In this document: positions 22,449 to 35,367 of the stretch, piece after piece
Layout: the number at the start of each line of letters is the position of its first letter
Numbering within the stretch: position 1 is the first letter of the stretch
Assembly: GCF_017562075.2 (NCBI RefSeq)
Contig: NC_054084.1
Location: 46,532,697 to 46,596,696, forward strand
Reading direction: 5' to 3'
From: Anopheles merus
Taxonomy: Eukaryota > Arthropoda > Insecta > Diptera > Culicidae
Length of the DNA: 64,000 nt
The notes under the pieces: model-generated
Told to the model about the DNA's origin: nothing
What the model saw: the letters and a program-made list of their open reading frames with translations, nothing else
Databases searched by the model: none
Made by a program: the position numbers and the translations under genes

Positions 22449-25400
22449 ATGATGCGCCAAGAATCATTGCTAAGCAACCACGAACGATACCCGCGCATCG
22501 AAGCGAACGCAAACAACATAAAGCAGGGTGAGTGGTCTCTGGCAGACGGCGAACCATTACTCACCTTTACACAGGATTGCGTAGCCAGGTCCGCACCCAT
22601 CGTGCGAAAGATAGCGCAAACGGGTTTTTTTGTTGTTATCAGTCCAATGCTTACCCCGAATTAACGCGTGCCAATGTACGGGTTGTGGCCCTTTTTTTAT
22701 GTTTCTTTGGAACAGATTCCATCGACTGCGGTGTGACGGCATGCAGCTGTTGTAATGGGCCAGGATGTATACGGTTGGGCACTGCTACGTCCTTCGTCGT
22801 ATGCCTATCGTTGGTGGCTTTCGTTAGCGGTGGCATCGAGAGCTACTTCCGACTGGCAGCACACCAAGCCGCCAGCGAGCTGAGCTTCGATCCGATCGTG
22901 CTGGACTGGTTGCTAGTGACGGCCGGTGTTGCGCAGGGCCTGTTCGCGTTGCTGGTGAGCTATTGGGGCAATCGGTTCCATCGGATATCATGGCTGGGCG
23001 GAATATTCATGCTGCAGGCAATCAGCTTGATAGTGCTGATCATACCGACGCTAACGCACAAGTGAGTATGGTGAGCAGTGAGTGAACCTCTGCGTGAACA
23101 ATGAGGGTGAGAGTATCGAGTATTGTAGAGTTAGTGCACAGCGATGAAGTGAGACTAGCTTTACAAAATAAGACAAAATAAGATGTTGCGTGAAGTGATA
23201 TCGGACTAATATGACGTGTGTGTGTTCACTACTTACTACCCAGCTCGGAAGAAAGCAATACTATCGAGGCGCTGAACATGGACAAAACCTGTACGCTAGA
23301 ACAATCTGGACGGCTGGTTATGGATCGACCGTACGCTATTACAACACTGGTACTGATGTTTATCGCGCAGGTTCTGATTGGCCTCGCCAATGTGGCAATT
23401 TACGCGCTGGGCATCAGCTATATCGACGATAACGTACGCACGCACCACAGTCCCGGATTGATCGGTACGTATTTGCAACGACACGGGCGAAACCCTACCA
23501 CCAGCAGCACTTAACAATTCACCTCAACAACAGGATGCGTTATAGCGGCGCGCATTTGGGGAGCTCAGCTAGGACTTGGAATCGGCTTAGCCGTGGGTGC
23601 CACCACACTGGGCTGGTGGCTTGGATGGGCCATCATAGGGCCGCTTACCTTCCTGTTGGGTTTCGTCATCTCACTGTTCCCGAAGCGATTGCTCGCCACG
23701 ATGGTACGCCAGGCGGCCAACGATATCGTCGAAACGGCCACCAACAACAGCATGCAATCGATCGCCACCGCCGACAAGTGGCTGGCCGATATAACGCTCT
23801 GGGCCACGCTAAGGCGCGTCTTTTCCAACAAGGTGCTCGTGTGCAACGTGCTAGCGCTGGTGTTCATCCAGACCGGCATCGTGAACTTCCACTCGCACGA
23901 ACAGTCCTATCTGCAGTCGCGCTTCTTTTTGCCCACGTCGCATGCGGACGGTATAAACGATGAATGGGCGTCCCGGTTGATTACCAACCTGATACGACCG
24001 TTTGCCGCTGCTATGGGCGTGATTGTGGCGGCACTCGTCATTGCCAGCACGAATCCTTCGGCCAGGTACGTTTAAACTTGACTATTAGGAATATGTGTTG
24101 AGATTTCACCTAATTGTGATCATAGCAAAGCAATAGAATATTATTAAAACGCTGGATAGGATTTTTTTTTAAAAGAAGCGAATTTTGATGAAATCATTCT
24201 TCATTTAATAATTTAAAACGAATTTATGTTGCTAGTGTCTTTTGCATATGTGCATGTCATTTGCTCTAGGCGCAATTCAGTGTCTGTGAATTTTCAATTT
24301 GCCTGCTACAAGCGTGCAAAATAAATGTAATTAAACGTGGTTAGGTCTGCGAAGTCGGCTTTGTGAGCACAATTGTCGTAAGGCATTGGCGGCAGTTTGA
24401 CCGTTTAAACGGGGACAACTGTCGCTAATCAATATAATCCATAGCCTTGTCAAACAACGCTCGGTCGCAAGACGCAAGTGCTTGCGGGTGCACAGTGATT
24501 AAAGTGCACACAATAACACCGCTCGATATTTAATACCAATAGTAAAATTGTTGTAATTTGACCTCCAGAACAAGCAGGGCTTGATTATTTAATCCTTGTG
24601 GTTAGTGTAGTGTTTTGAATGCAGAGTAACTTGGGCAGGCTAGGTTGCTTCCGTGTGCAATCGAGTATTCTGTATGTTTTGCATTACTATTATTTTCGTT
24701 AATATTCAATTTATTTTTAATTATTCGCAGAAAATTAGCTGGATGGAACATTATTGTTGGGGTGGTGGCTACAGGATTGTTTATTGGTAAGTTTGTCGTT
24801 CAACGTATTTTAAAGGATATTATTTTTTTCCGTGCATTTTGCAAGAGTTTAATTTCCAAGTTGCAACAAAACAAAAGTATGTGTTCAAATGCGAAAATGC
24901 AATCTTTGATAAAGCTATCTTGAAACAAAATTATAAGCAAGAGCAATCTGTGCCGTAACGGCCAATCACCACGAATTTAAAGCCTAATTAAAAGGAAATG
25001 ATTTTTATATTCCTAATTCCATTCATCAAAAAACCACAACCCATTTTCGGATTGTAGGATAATGAATTGATATTGGGTGGAAGTGATAGAAGGATGAATC
25101 CCAGATTGTTGAATTTTTGCTATATTCAGAAACAAAATGGAGAAAGATTAAAGGGCTCAACCAGGCTTCAATTATTTGTTAGTCCAATTGGGCTAATAAC
25201 GCCATCAAGTTTTCACTATTATTTTAGATTAGCTGCATAGATGCAATACTATCGCGTAACTTTAGTGCTGGTTGTACGATAAAATAACAATTATTACTTG
25301 CATTAAAATATATATTATAGATATTTAATGCCAAAAACATTGCTTATGTTGTTCTATTGTTTTAATGTGTAACGTAACGCAAACATATGCAAAGAGTATA

Positions 25401-27856
25401 CTTCCCTAATCCTGCAACCAAAAAAAGTATACAAAACACATTTTTCAATATGCTGAAAACGTGGCGCCATCTATTAGAGAATAGCGAAACTACGAGAAAC
25501 ATAAAGGCCGGGCTACATTGATCGTACTCCGTAGTGTAATTTTTATTTTCACTAGCGCATCTGGCGACGACCAGCGCAAGCTAGATGTCGGTATAATTTA
25601 TGTGTCAAAATTATTCATACTTGGTGTCTCATCAAGTTTCGACCAGGCTACTTGTATGCCGTTTGAAATGTTGATAAACGTCCATAAAATGCAACAAAGT
25701 AGGCCGTTATTTGTTGTTGTTGGACAAATCGTCATTCATACAAAGCGCTAAGCAACATTTCTCCGCATCTTCGAATATCTATCCTTCATTGGGTAAAATT
25801 ATAGCCTCCTCGACCCAAAACGTTTTTTGACAGATAAATTATGCCAGCATTTAGCTTCCACCCGTCACCGCTAGATGGCGTACGCGTTCACAAAAATTAT
25901 ACTACGGAGTACGATCAATGTAGCCCGGCCTTAATCGTTCAAAATTACGGCAAGGGCTGTTCGGCTGCGAAATAGCAATAGCAATAGCAACAAGAACTAA
26001 AATATGAACATACATAAAGGCCGGGCTACATTGATCGTACTCCGAGGTGTAATTTTTATATTCACTAGCGCATCTGGCGGCGGCTGACCGAAGCATTTTC
26101 CCAAACAATTTGGAGCCGTTCCAGAAAATATGTTATTTTTCCATGTTTTTCACTTTAACTGGACTGAGAAAGCTTTGTAATTGATACATAAACATGTTGT
26201 GCAAGTATTTCAGCCGTTTTCGCGTCAAAAAACGATGAAAAAACTACTTAATTTTGAGATCCGGCACGACCATTCCCTCGATGACCAAAAAAAGCTTCCA
26301 CCAGCCGCCGCCAGATGCGCTAGTGAAAATCAAAATTACAGTACGGAGTACGATCAATGTAGCCCGGCCTTAATGATTTCTTTCCCAAAATTACATTATG
26401 TGCAGCGTACATTTTCATCTCGTGCGGTGAAGAACAAATAGCGGGCGCCTACCGAGGCCGTAAGCTTATCAAACCGTTCTGCGCATCCAACTGTGTGTGC
26501 GAGGAGAACGTACCATTTACGCCGGTTTGCCCTATCGACAGTCGGTTTACATACTTTTCTCCGTGCCATGCTGGTTGTCTGGATCGGGAGGAAATCAACA
26601 ATATCGTGATCTACCGAAATTGCTCTTGTGGTGTTGATGTGGACATCGTGTTGGAGAACGGTGGCGATGCAACTGAGGGTGCCTGTGGGATTGACGACTG
26701 TCAACCGTACTGGATCGTGTTTCAGGTGTTGACGGTGATAGTGGCGATGTTACTGGCCTCGGGCCTGACTGGTAAAGTGATCATCAGCCTGCGCTCGGTG
26801 CTGACGCAAGACAAGGCGATGGCGCTAGCGGTGGAGCTGACTTTGGTCGGGCTGGTGGTTTATTTGCCTGGAACAGCCATCTATCAGGTGGTGGCAAGTA
26901 AGTTAATACGTTTCCAGCGTGGGCACTTTGCTAGCTTCTTTGTTCGTTGAACAAATGGCACGCAGGTGGTTCGCACGGCCCTTGATAAAGGTGTTAAGGT
27001 AAAACGGTAACTTGCTTGCTCCTTCACAGCACACACGTGTCAGTTTTGGTCATCGAACGAGCGGCACTGCTTTCTGCATGAGACGCCAACGTTTGGAAAT
27101 ATTCTTAACATGATAACAGCAGCCTTAATCATCATCGGTCTAATCTTCGAGGTGGTGGTGTTTTACTTCGTGAAGGATACCGCTTTGTACGGTGAAAATG
27201 ACGACACTTTGCTTCGGTAAGCTATCGTTGTCACAAATGTCACACATCTCACTAATCACCACAGTGAATTATTTACTCTCTGCCTCAGCAATCCGATCGA
27301 GATGCGATTCATATCACCAGCGAGGACACAAACCATGACGGAATTGATGCCCTTGAATAACAGCGTTTCAGACACGGTTGATCGTTCCACAACTTCGGAG
27401 GCGGCCGTACAATCAGCAACACTGATCGCCGACGAAGGCGTACCACCGTCGTTACAAACCATCCAAAACACGCAACCGTCCTATCCGACGGTTCGGTCCG
27501 TCTCGCCACTTGCAGCGAATTCGGCCAACTACGCCCAGGTTGTGCGCCAGCTGCCAAAGAGAGAAACGTCGAGCGAAATAGATGAACAACTGGACTTCCG
27601 GTCGGCGACCAGTTTACCTCGCGGCCAAACGGACAGCGATGATGACAGTGATTATCGTTCCGGCGTGGTAGGACGAGTGCCGCAGCAGCATAGCAATCCG
27701 AGAGTTGATCCCACATTGAGACGAGATTATGCGCGAGACGGTCTCTTCTCTCCTAGAGCCACATCGCCCGAAAGCCCAGTAGCGGGTAGAGGCGAGCTCC
27801 CGTTGCGTTCGAGAAATGTCTCGAGCCGACCGATGAGTCCTGAGACGGATTTTTAG
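22449..27856 (+). CDS. Divergent OATP/SLCO family transporter, OATP-B
   Basis: Eight coding exons: 22449-22527, 22716-23061, 23244-23464, 23534-24065, 24731-24786, 26442-26897, 27030-27216 and 27289-27856. All phases agree and give 814 aa, starting ATGATG at 22449. Family evidence: a DCG-start N-terminal segment, membrane helices throughout, ALGISYIDDNV (compare the GQTYLDDN of OATP-A), a WWLGWAIIGPLTFLLGFVIS helix followed by FPK, and the Kazal-like cysteine module at about 425-475 (FTPVCPIDSRFTYFSPCHAG). CQFWSSNERHCFLHE corresponds to the conserved C-x-W segment before the last helix. The last exon is a Ser/Thr/Pro-rich 189-residue cytoplasmic tail. N-terminal consensus residues of OATPs are poorly kept, so substrate specificity cannot be guessed. 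Intron positions differ from OATP-A. The acceptor before exon 6 (AAATAG) has a poor pyrimidine tract. Confidence 0.9.
25505..25931. mobile_element. PIF/Harbinger-like MITE, copy 1, in OATP-B intron 5
   Basis: Terminal inverted repeats begin AGGCCGGGCTACATTGATCG and extend to GTACTCCG. The flanking TAA duplication (25502-25504 and 25932-25934) fits the TWA target of PIF/Harbinger elements. 427 bp, no transposase. Confidence 0.8.
26018..26370. mobile_element. PIF/Harbinger-like MITE, copy 2, in OATP-B intron 5
   Basis: Same terminal inverted repeat and subterminal sequence (CACTAGCGCATCTGGCGGCG) as copy 1, and again flanked by TAA (26015-26017 and 26371-26373). 353 bp. It lies 86 bp from copy 1, and 71 bp before coding exon 6. 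Confidence 0.82.
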
Positions 27857-28250
27857 TATTACACGCTGGTCTATGTTCAGTGACGGAAAATAGAAACAGC
27901 ACATAAATGAGAAGATAGTATTAACATGTTAGTAGATAATTTAGGCCGAATTTGGTTTAATTATACCTTTTTTTGGTAGCATGTGTGCTATTTTTCGGAT
28001 TCAAAAGCTTCACTTTTCAAAAACTGGTCATTAATTCCGTGTTTAGATTTATTACAATCTGTTTTCGTTTTCGTCAGTACTTTCTTTTTCCGCATCATTA
28101 CAATGCACGGTTAAGTGCACCGCGTTCATCAACACACACACACACATCATTTACAGTAATTTCGATTCATGTTTTGTTATTTTTTTTATTTTTTTTTTGA
28201 TTTGCATTCTAGTAGGATTATTTGATAGGATCTTGTGTTGCAATAAATAA
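27857..28250 (+). terminator. 3' UTR of OATP-B with AATAAA at 28242
   Basis: The first strict AATAAA after the OATP-B stop is at 28242-28247. On the opposite strand TTTATT (AATAAA for minus transcripts) occurs at 28185-28190. The convergent 3' ends of OATP-B and bun may therefore meet or overlap here. Confidence 0.4.
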
Positions 28251-31164
28251 AAAAGTAATAAATGTAAATAAACGTGACCTGTTTACTCGCGGAGGAAATT
28301 AAAGCGATAGTGATCGGAAACAAGATTTCTTCAGATTCTGCGAAAACCAAAAGAGAAACCAAACGCTTCCTTGTAGGGGCACATACATATTCATCTGCTT
28401 TCTTACCAAATAGACTGTTCAATTTCCTACGCGCTTTACTATGTTTGCTTCTGCTTTCCGCGAGTAGGAATTGTTCGATTAAACAGCTTGCCCTATTAAA
28501 CTTAATCGCTAGACGCGGATGACAAGCAGTTAGGGTTATCTATTATTTATGCTTTCATGACTTGTTTCGTTTTGCCCGGTCTTCACTCCACACAAGTTAG
28601 TTTGATGCTGGTGTGTTAGCCATCAACATTTTCATCGATTCATGTATTTTGTAGCATTCTTTAATAAAAATATAAACCATATGCTCCTCATAAAGATGAC
28701 CGACTGCTGTGCATCTTTAACATATTTTCCCCTTTCTCGTGTGTTGGTATGGATTTTTTCCGGTGTATAGATTGGTACAGCTGGGCGGTGTTTAAATGTA
28801 TTGCATTCTCATATACGCGTGACCCAATTGTTCCGTGTTGGTAATTATATGGTGTAATAAGATTCAGCTCACAATCAATCAGCTCGTCTCCATGTCGTTG
28901 ATCGGTTAAATCTTTTGCTTCTTTTGTGTTCTGCTATCTGTTGTGTTGTGTGCATGCAGTGTAAAGCAATAGTGATAACAGTGGTTTACTTTCATTTCAT
29001 TTTGCGCAAATCCGCCTGGCATGCGCCTGGTACTTGGTACCAAAGAGTCTACACGGGCACGGCATTAAAACACAAACAGTAAAAAAGCACGAGCCGCAAA
29101 CATCGCCTATCTTTCTCTCGCTTCATATCATATCACGATCACTTGCTGCAGCTGTCTGGGTGACGTTCACTCAACAATGTTCAAACTACCATCGCTTCAC
29201 GGACCAGTTTTGTGATTAGTTTACATGTATTTTATACCTATTTCAAACGCCCATGGCATGAACGCGCGCACATGTGTGTGGTACAATCTGCTCTCGTGCT
29301 TTCTAGCTCGATAAATCTCTTGCTTTTTTCCTAAACATTCCCTCCTATCATCATTATGTACAAACGGATCACATGTATTTGCCTTTTTACCAGCCCTTTT
29401 CTATTATTTTTTGCTGATCGTTCGTACTCGTAAACTCACACAAAGACCTGCTTTTTCTTGTGATACTTTTCCTATGATTGATCGGGTTTATACTAAAATC
29501 AACGCAACGGTAGCTCAAAAGCAAACACTAAAAAATGAAATAATTTAACAAAATATTGCTTCCACCAGTACTACTACTACATCCATGGGCGGTAAGATAG
29601 GATTATGTCGTCCCTCGCCCACTTCTATTTTGTTAACCCGTTTCTGGACCATACTTCGGTGCTACATTGCACGCGCGGAACAGTAAAAAAGGACAGAGCG
29701 TTCGGTTTGAGGTGTAGAGTTGTCAGCGAAAAGTAGAAAGCCAATAATAACTTGACACTGCTTTGTTCCAGTGATGACCAGCTTGACAATGGATGCAACG
29801 TATGTAGACACAAAAATCCAACGACTAAAACACAGTATATATGAATACTTTGAAATAAAAGCAAATAGTTTGGATAATGCTGTGTTATGATCAGCATGTG
29901 TTAGGGCGTTTGTTTATTACTCTCCGGTGCAATTCATAACCTATACTTGCTTTGGAAGTTGGCTAAATGTATGATGCAATCTCTGCCTTTCCATCTGACA
30001 CTTTCGCTTGTCACTAGTCACTTCCTATCATTAAATCACATTTTCGTGTATCTCAGTTCCGTTTGTTGGCTTCTTTCCGTGTTCTGCAACGTTGCGCTAA
30101 CCCTTTGTCTTCACCACGACTCACACTCCCTGCACAATTCTGGAAGCAGTTGCATCGTGCTAAAGCTGTATCGTGTATGTAATTTAGACCACTGTGCATA
30201 TTACTCTGCTACTGTTCGAACAAGATAGGCCGGTACTTTGGCCAGTAGCATCGCCGGTTTTAACTCGATGCCTGTTTTGTTAAGGTGGTCAATGGTTCCG
30301 GCTTTTTAAACCAATACACATTACCTTACCGACTACTTCTACGAAGTGATACTACGGTTCATACGGGTTTCAGAATGATTAGATACGTTTCAACTACCAT
30401 TGGCAACATTATCTTATTTTCCTTTACTGTTCGTGATTCATCTTTACGTTTGCGATGACCACCACTAGCATGTGTATGTGTTGCTTCCTTCGAGAATTCC
30501 TTTTATTTTTAGTGTGGTTTGCGTACTTCACACGCTGTCGTTCGCTTTAGCTACATGCGTAATGGAATTCCCGATTTCCCTAGTGTTTCGCTTACTCTGG
30601 ACCTAATTGATTCTAGCATACATCCCATCCTTCGGTTGTGTTCCCATGCTGCTTACGCTCCAAAATTTCAACCATTTTATTGTAGTGCCGTTCCGCAAAC
30701 ACGGATAATATTCGGAACTGCTGTTTTCGAGGAAATGTGTGAACAAGATCAGTGGGTCTGGTGTGCAAAAACGTTAATACTAACAGGGACTTGGAATAGA
30801 AGTTGAGAAGCATGAGTGTCGAGCAGCATCAACCCACGATTCACTCCTCCCTTGAGACAACCAGTGCCTGAGTTGGAACACTATTGTCCGCGCGCGTCAT
30901 CAATCACAGAGCGCGCCAGTCACTCGGACTCGAACTAGGAGGCAGTATTGCAAACAACACAGGATGAACGGCGTCCTAGTCTGCTCAATTTTTTTTACGA
31001 GTGGTCTAGAGCACCGGCCCTCTATATTTGCGAAATGTTTGCGTCTTCTCTACGCGCACTCGATGCTCTCGGTGATGATGTTGCTTGCTTCGGTTAGTAG
31101 TACTAGTAATTATAATAGTCTTTATGTCAAGTGTACGTCTAACGGCTGTTTTGGAACATTAAGC
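28251..31164 (-). other. Probable long 3' UTR of bun
   Basis: No protein-like ORF on either strand. The region follows the bun stop codon and ends at the convergent OATP-B 3' end. Treating it as bun 3' UTR is inference from position and absence of other genes. Confidence 0.35.
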
Positions 31165-31473
31165 TTAGGAAACGGAACCGTTGGCAGGGTTTGCCGAGGA
31201 GGTTGGTACTTTGGTGGAGCCAACATGGACGTTTGGCATCGCCGTGAGCTGCTGCTGTGCCACTGCTGCGGCAGCTGCTGCGACTGCCGCCGCTGCTGCT
31301 ACTGTACTACCACCGGTGGTCAGCTGTGCCAGCGTTTCCTGTGATGCGTTCGCTTTGAGAATGTTGTTTTCGTACTCGAGTTGGTTGATACGGTCCATCA
31401 GTTCAGATATCCTTTCTTTTAGTACTTCAACTTCTTCACGTACAGCAAACATAAGGTGCGATTTGACCAGATC
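31165..31473 (-). CDS. bun: bunched (TSC22/GILZ family): common last coding exon with TSC box
   Basis: Minus-strand exon from acceptor TTTCAG (after 31473) to TAA at 31165-31167; 102 aa, entered in phase 0. It starts DLVKSHLMFAVREEVEVLKE, the TSC box, followed by a leucine zipper (RISELMDRINQLEYENNILK) and ANASQETLAQL. An Ala/Gln-rich low-complexity tail follows. The TSC box and zipper mediate dimerisation. In Drosophila bunched acts in growth, follicle patterning and mushroom body development; long forms bind Madm. All isoforms assembled in this window end here. Confidence 0.95.
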   Translation of the reverse strand, partial: DLVKSHLMFAVREEVEVLKERISELMDRINQLEYENNILKANASQETLAQLTTGGSTVAAAAAVAAAAAAVAQQQLTAMPNVHVGSTKVPTSSANPANGSVS

Positions 31474-34400
31474 CTGAAACAAGATTGAGTTTAAATGTAG
31501 ATGTTAGTAAGTTGTTTCAATCGATTGGTATAGCAATGTAGCTATTACAGTAAAGCTATTGGAAAAGTAAAACATAATCATAATTATCGATGTTTTATTT
31601 TAGTTTTTAGATGTTTACTTTTAGCTTCACATTCTGTATGTGCATACTTATTTGAATAAATAAGAGATAAAGGCGTTGTTTATCGATATCACAAAGCAAG
31701 CATTAATATATCGCAATGCCTCGCCGTTATACCTTGTCTATTCAAACTATACATTATATTTTGTTGAAGAAAACTACGATGTTGAATATGCCATAGGTCA
31801 AAGTGTTCTTGGAGGAAACAAGCACTGCAAGCAACATCAAGGAATCTCAGAATGAAAACGTTTTCGTTACGTCCCATATAATGACGTGAATGTCAACGAC
31901 GAATAATGTTTAGTAATTGTTTGAATCATCAACACTTCCGGTCTTTGTAGAATCGATCATACCACATTACGAACAGATTGATCCTCCACAGAGAGAAAGA
32001 GAAAAAGTCGTTTGATGGCGTCATCTTACTTGGCGCTCACCACTTGAAACCATTACCACACCAGCAGCGGCGATCGTCTTTTGTTTCTGGCAAATATAAG
32101 CGATCGATCGCGTTAGCGACGCAAAACCATGACAACATTGCGGAAAAACGAATCACACAGTCAAGGTACCAGCACCACACACGCGACACAAACTTAATAG
32201 TGCCTGGGTTCGGTCACGGGTTGCCGCTTTGTCTTGTGATGCTAATTGATACTAAATGGCGGGAGTAGAGAACCCGTTGTCCGCTGCGAGCTGAACTGCA
32301 TCCGATCAATGGCAGATCTATATTTAGCATCACTTCACGTCGGAAGAGCGATCAAATGCGAAGCTTTATTCGTGCCGGAAAGGCTTTACTGGATAATGAT
32401 AGGAGCAAGCAGTGTGCGTAGTGAAGGGAAATCGATTCAAGTTTTGGTACGATTTGCATCAAACACATCTCACGCCCAAATATGGTGTGAAACGTCATCA
32501 ACTCACCAAAAACCGGTTCGCAAACCATAAAGATCTAGAATTGCCAACAACAAGAAACAACCGCCCGCGGAAACATGGGACCATGGTTGACAGAAATGAA
32601 AAGATTTGCCGATAAGATAAACAACACGGCCTTTGTACGTGTGTGCGTTTCATTCGAGTTTACGCCGCTTGATGTTATACGATCGCTATACGAGGGTTGC
32701 TGCAAAACAACACCATCTACTATCTTCACATGTGCACCTTTTCTGTTATTTTTCCACCGCGATAAGAAATCTGTACGCCTTGCAAGTGACAAACAAGCAG
32801 CCGGACAGAAATCAGGAAGGAGTTTTATTATCCGATCGTCATACCGATAAAACCGTGACTTCGTCTTTTGTCAATCAAATAGACGCACCAATCAATTGGG
32901 GATGAAGATTTTTCGCCAATGAAAAAGCCCTCCCATCCGTTGTGCGTCAAACGTGGTGCGCTGCCCGCGTCTCGTCCGAAATAGTTATCGTTTCTTCCAC
33001 AGCAGAAAACATCAAAAACAAATATTTCACCCTGGACCAATCCCGATCGTCGCCGATGGTCGATGGTGGCACTCAGGGAGGGCAAAAAAGCGTGAACTAT
33101 TTTCGAGCCGATTGATTGCGGGAACGAAAACACACAGATTAACATATTCTATTTATATCTTGGGCGCTGTGTTGTTGCTTCATTCACGCCATCGACCAAA
33201 ATCGGTTGCCTTGCAGGGCATGTGTGTGTGTAGCGCTTTTAAAACTAGCAAAATATACATTTGCGGAGCGTAAGAGCGGGGCGTGATTGGCCGGCTGTTC
33301 AATTAAAATCAATTCCAGATAGTCGTCGTCAACAGCCGCAGCGCGTCCGCATCGCGTGCGGTGCTGCACCATGTGCTCGAATATAAGCGCTATTTAGCGT
33401 CTCAAGAATATTCTGTGCCCCCAATAGAGAGATGCGTTATTCGCCGCTAGCCGCTGGTTGGTGCTACTACCATGTTGATTGATCAAATATCAAGCAGAAG
33501 GGAAAATACCTATTCTAAGCATTTTATTCAAGGTACACCTCCGAAGAGAGAAACAGCATTCAAAACTCGTATACGAAAATTAAACGGTTTGCGCATAGAC
33601 ATTCAAAGAGAATGTTGTTGGGTTGGTTGCGACGCGAGAGGAAGGCTGGTAGGCTGGATGTGTCCTCCTGACCAAGGAAACAAAATAAGGAGGCTGAACT
33701 TTGTCACAGTTTGTATGAAATATTCACTTTATACGCCCCTCACGACCGAGTTCAAGGATCATTCCTCACACACACATTAAGCACACTCACACAGACGGCA
33801 GGTGTAATAGGTGAACCAACCTAGGAAATGCTTTTAACGCCATGAGGAAGGGAGGAAGATCTTTGAAATGACATTTTTCTTCCAATGTGCCAAGATTCTC
33901 GCCAATACGCTCTATCACTAGGCGACACACATTCTTGTCTGTCGAAATGTATTTTGAGACACCGCAGTTTGGTTAAACTTGGAATGTTTGCTTCTTTTGC
34001 TATATCTCTTTCTTTCTAAACTAAAACTGCTGGAAAGCAAAGGGTGATTGAATGCCACGACCAAAACGACACACAACCAATGACTCATCTACAACAAACT
34101 TCACTGCTACCTTTCTTGTCACACAACCACCACCAAGCGGGTGAAGGTTATCGGACTTAATTTAACAGCGAAATAGTAATCGAACCAACCCATGCCACGG
34201 CAATTTAAATTTAATGAGCCCTACACACTCCCCCCCACTCCACCAAGAACCCAAACGGTAGCAGCAAAAGAGGTGAGTGTAGAATAAACGCAGGTAAATC
34301 ACACACAATCACGGCCAGCCTTTTGACGACGGAGGGGAAGTCACGGGTCCCTTAATGATACGCCGTTTGCTATTTGATCGCAAATATCGGCACCGCTTTG

Positions 34401-34490
34401 CACGTGTGTCTAGCATATGTGCTAGCTGTTAGCAGCGCGAGCTGATAATTAAAGGAGTGTCCGGTTCGGCCCGACTCACGGCTTACTTAC

Positions 34491-34655
34491 TTTCACATTT
34501 GGCACCATGACGTAGCAGGTATTGTCCTGGCCCTTCTGTTTAATCTCATATAGCAAGTTCTCGGTCAACGACGACGTTTGCTGTCGTTGCTGCTGCTGTC
34601 TCAGCACGGTCGAAAGGGCAGGATAGGGATTGTTTATGGCCGGAAGCGTTTCCAT
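34491..34655 (-). CDS. bun: bun alternative first exon A (direct splice to TSC box)
   Basis: ATG at 34655, 55 codons, then donor AAA/GTAAGT in phase 0, which matches the phase-0 acceptor of the TSC-box exon at 31473. It starts METLPAINNPYP and contains a short Gln/Arg run and YEIKQKGQDNTCYVMVPN. Spliced directly it would give a 157-aa protein lacking the IDNKIEQAM segment, because the 39248-39299 exon lies upstream of it. TATA-like words occur in the minus sense 65-95 nt before the ATG. Sequence support is good; use as a promoter is inferred. Confidence 0.75.
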
Positions 34656-35332
34656 TTTTATATTTCTTCGAGCGAACGCGTCAATCCGCTTGCTTAACAG
34701 TCCAGAAAGTCTATATATGAACGCGCGTTGGCACTACTGAGGTATTTTTATAAATTGCACTTCGCTTTTGCTTGGATCACGTGATCCTGTGAGGTGAGAT
34801 TCGGTTTCAATTGAACGATCTTTTTTTTTAAACTAGCACCTTCACCGTCACCAGCTGGCAAGAGTAGTGGGCAGATGACGTGATTAAAACTCAACCGTAG
34901 AACAAGTTCACAGCCAACAACTGACGGCCTACTCGTTTCAAGGACGATAGCTTTTTTTTTTGATAATCACACAACAATTCACAATTCACTGTCTGCCGCG
35001 TTATCGTTTGACGAAAAGTGCTTGTTTTTGGCTCACCACGAACCGGTTACACGTTGTCCGGCACTGCTTGAGGCACAAGAATAGCGCAACCGAAATGAAT
35101 AACAATATTGCCACTACGATCCAACAGACATTCAAACGGCGACTGACTGTCTGGCGGTGGGAAGTGAGCAGTTTTATGGTGAACTACAACAGAGCAAACC
35201 AGCAGCAGCAACTCCACGTCTGGCGGCGGCCCCCAGAGCTTGTACAAACAAGCATCTCCCACAGGCCTCAGAGTGTGTGACACAAACAGCCTTCCCTCTA
35301 ATGGTGTTGTTTTGCCGTTTTACCAGTCTTAT

Positions 35333-35367
35333 CTCTCTCTCTCTCTCTCTCTTTTTCTCTCTCTCTC
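35333..35367. repeat. (CT)n microsatellite
   Basis: CT repeat with a short T interruption, upstream of bun first exon A. It reads as GA on the minus strand. Confidence 0.85.
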
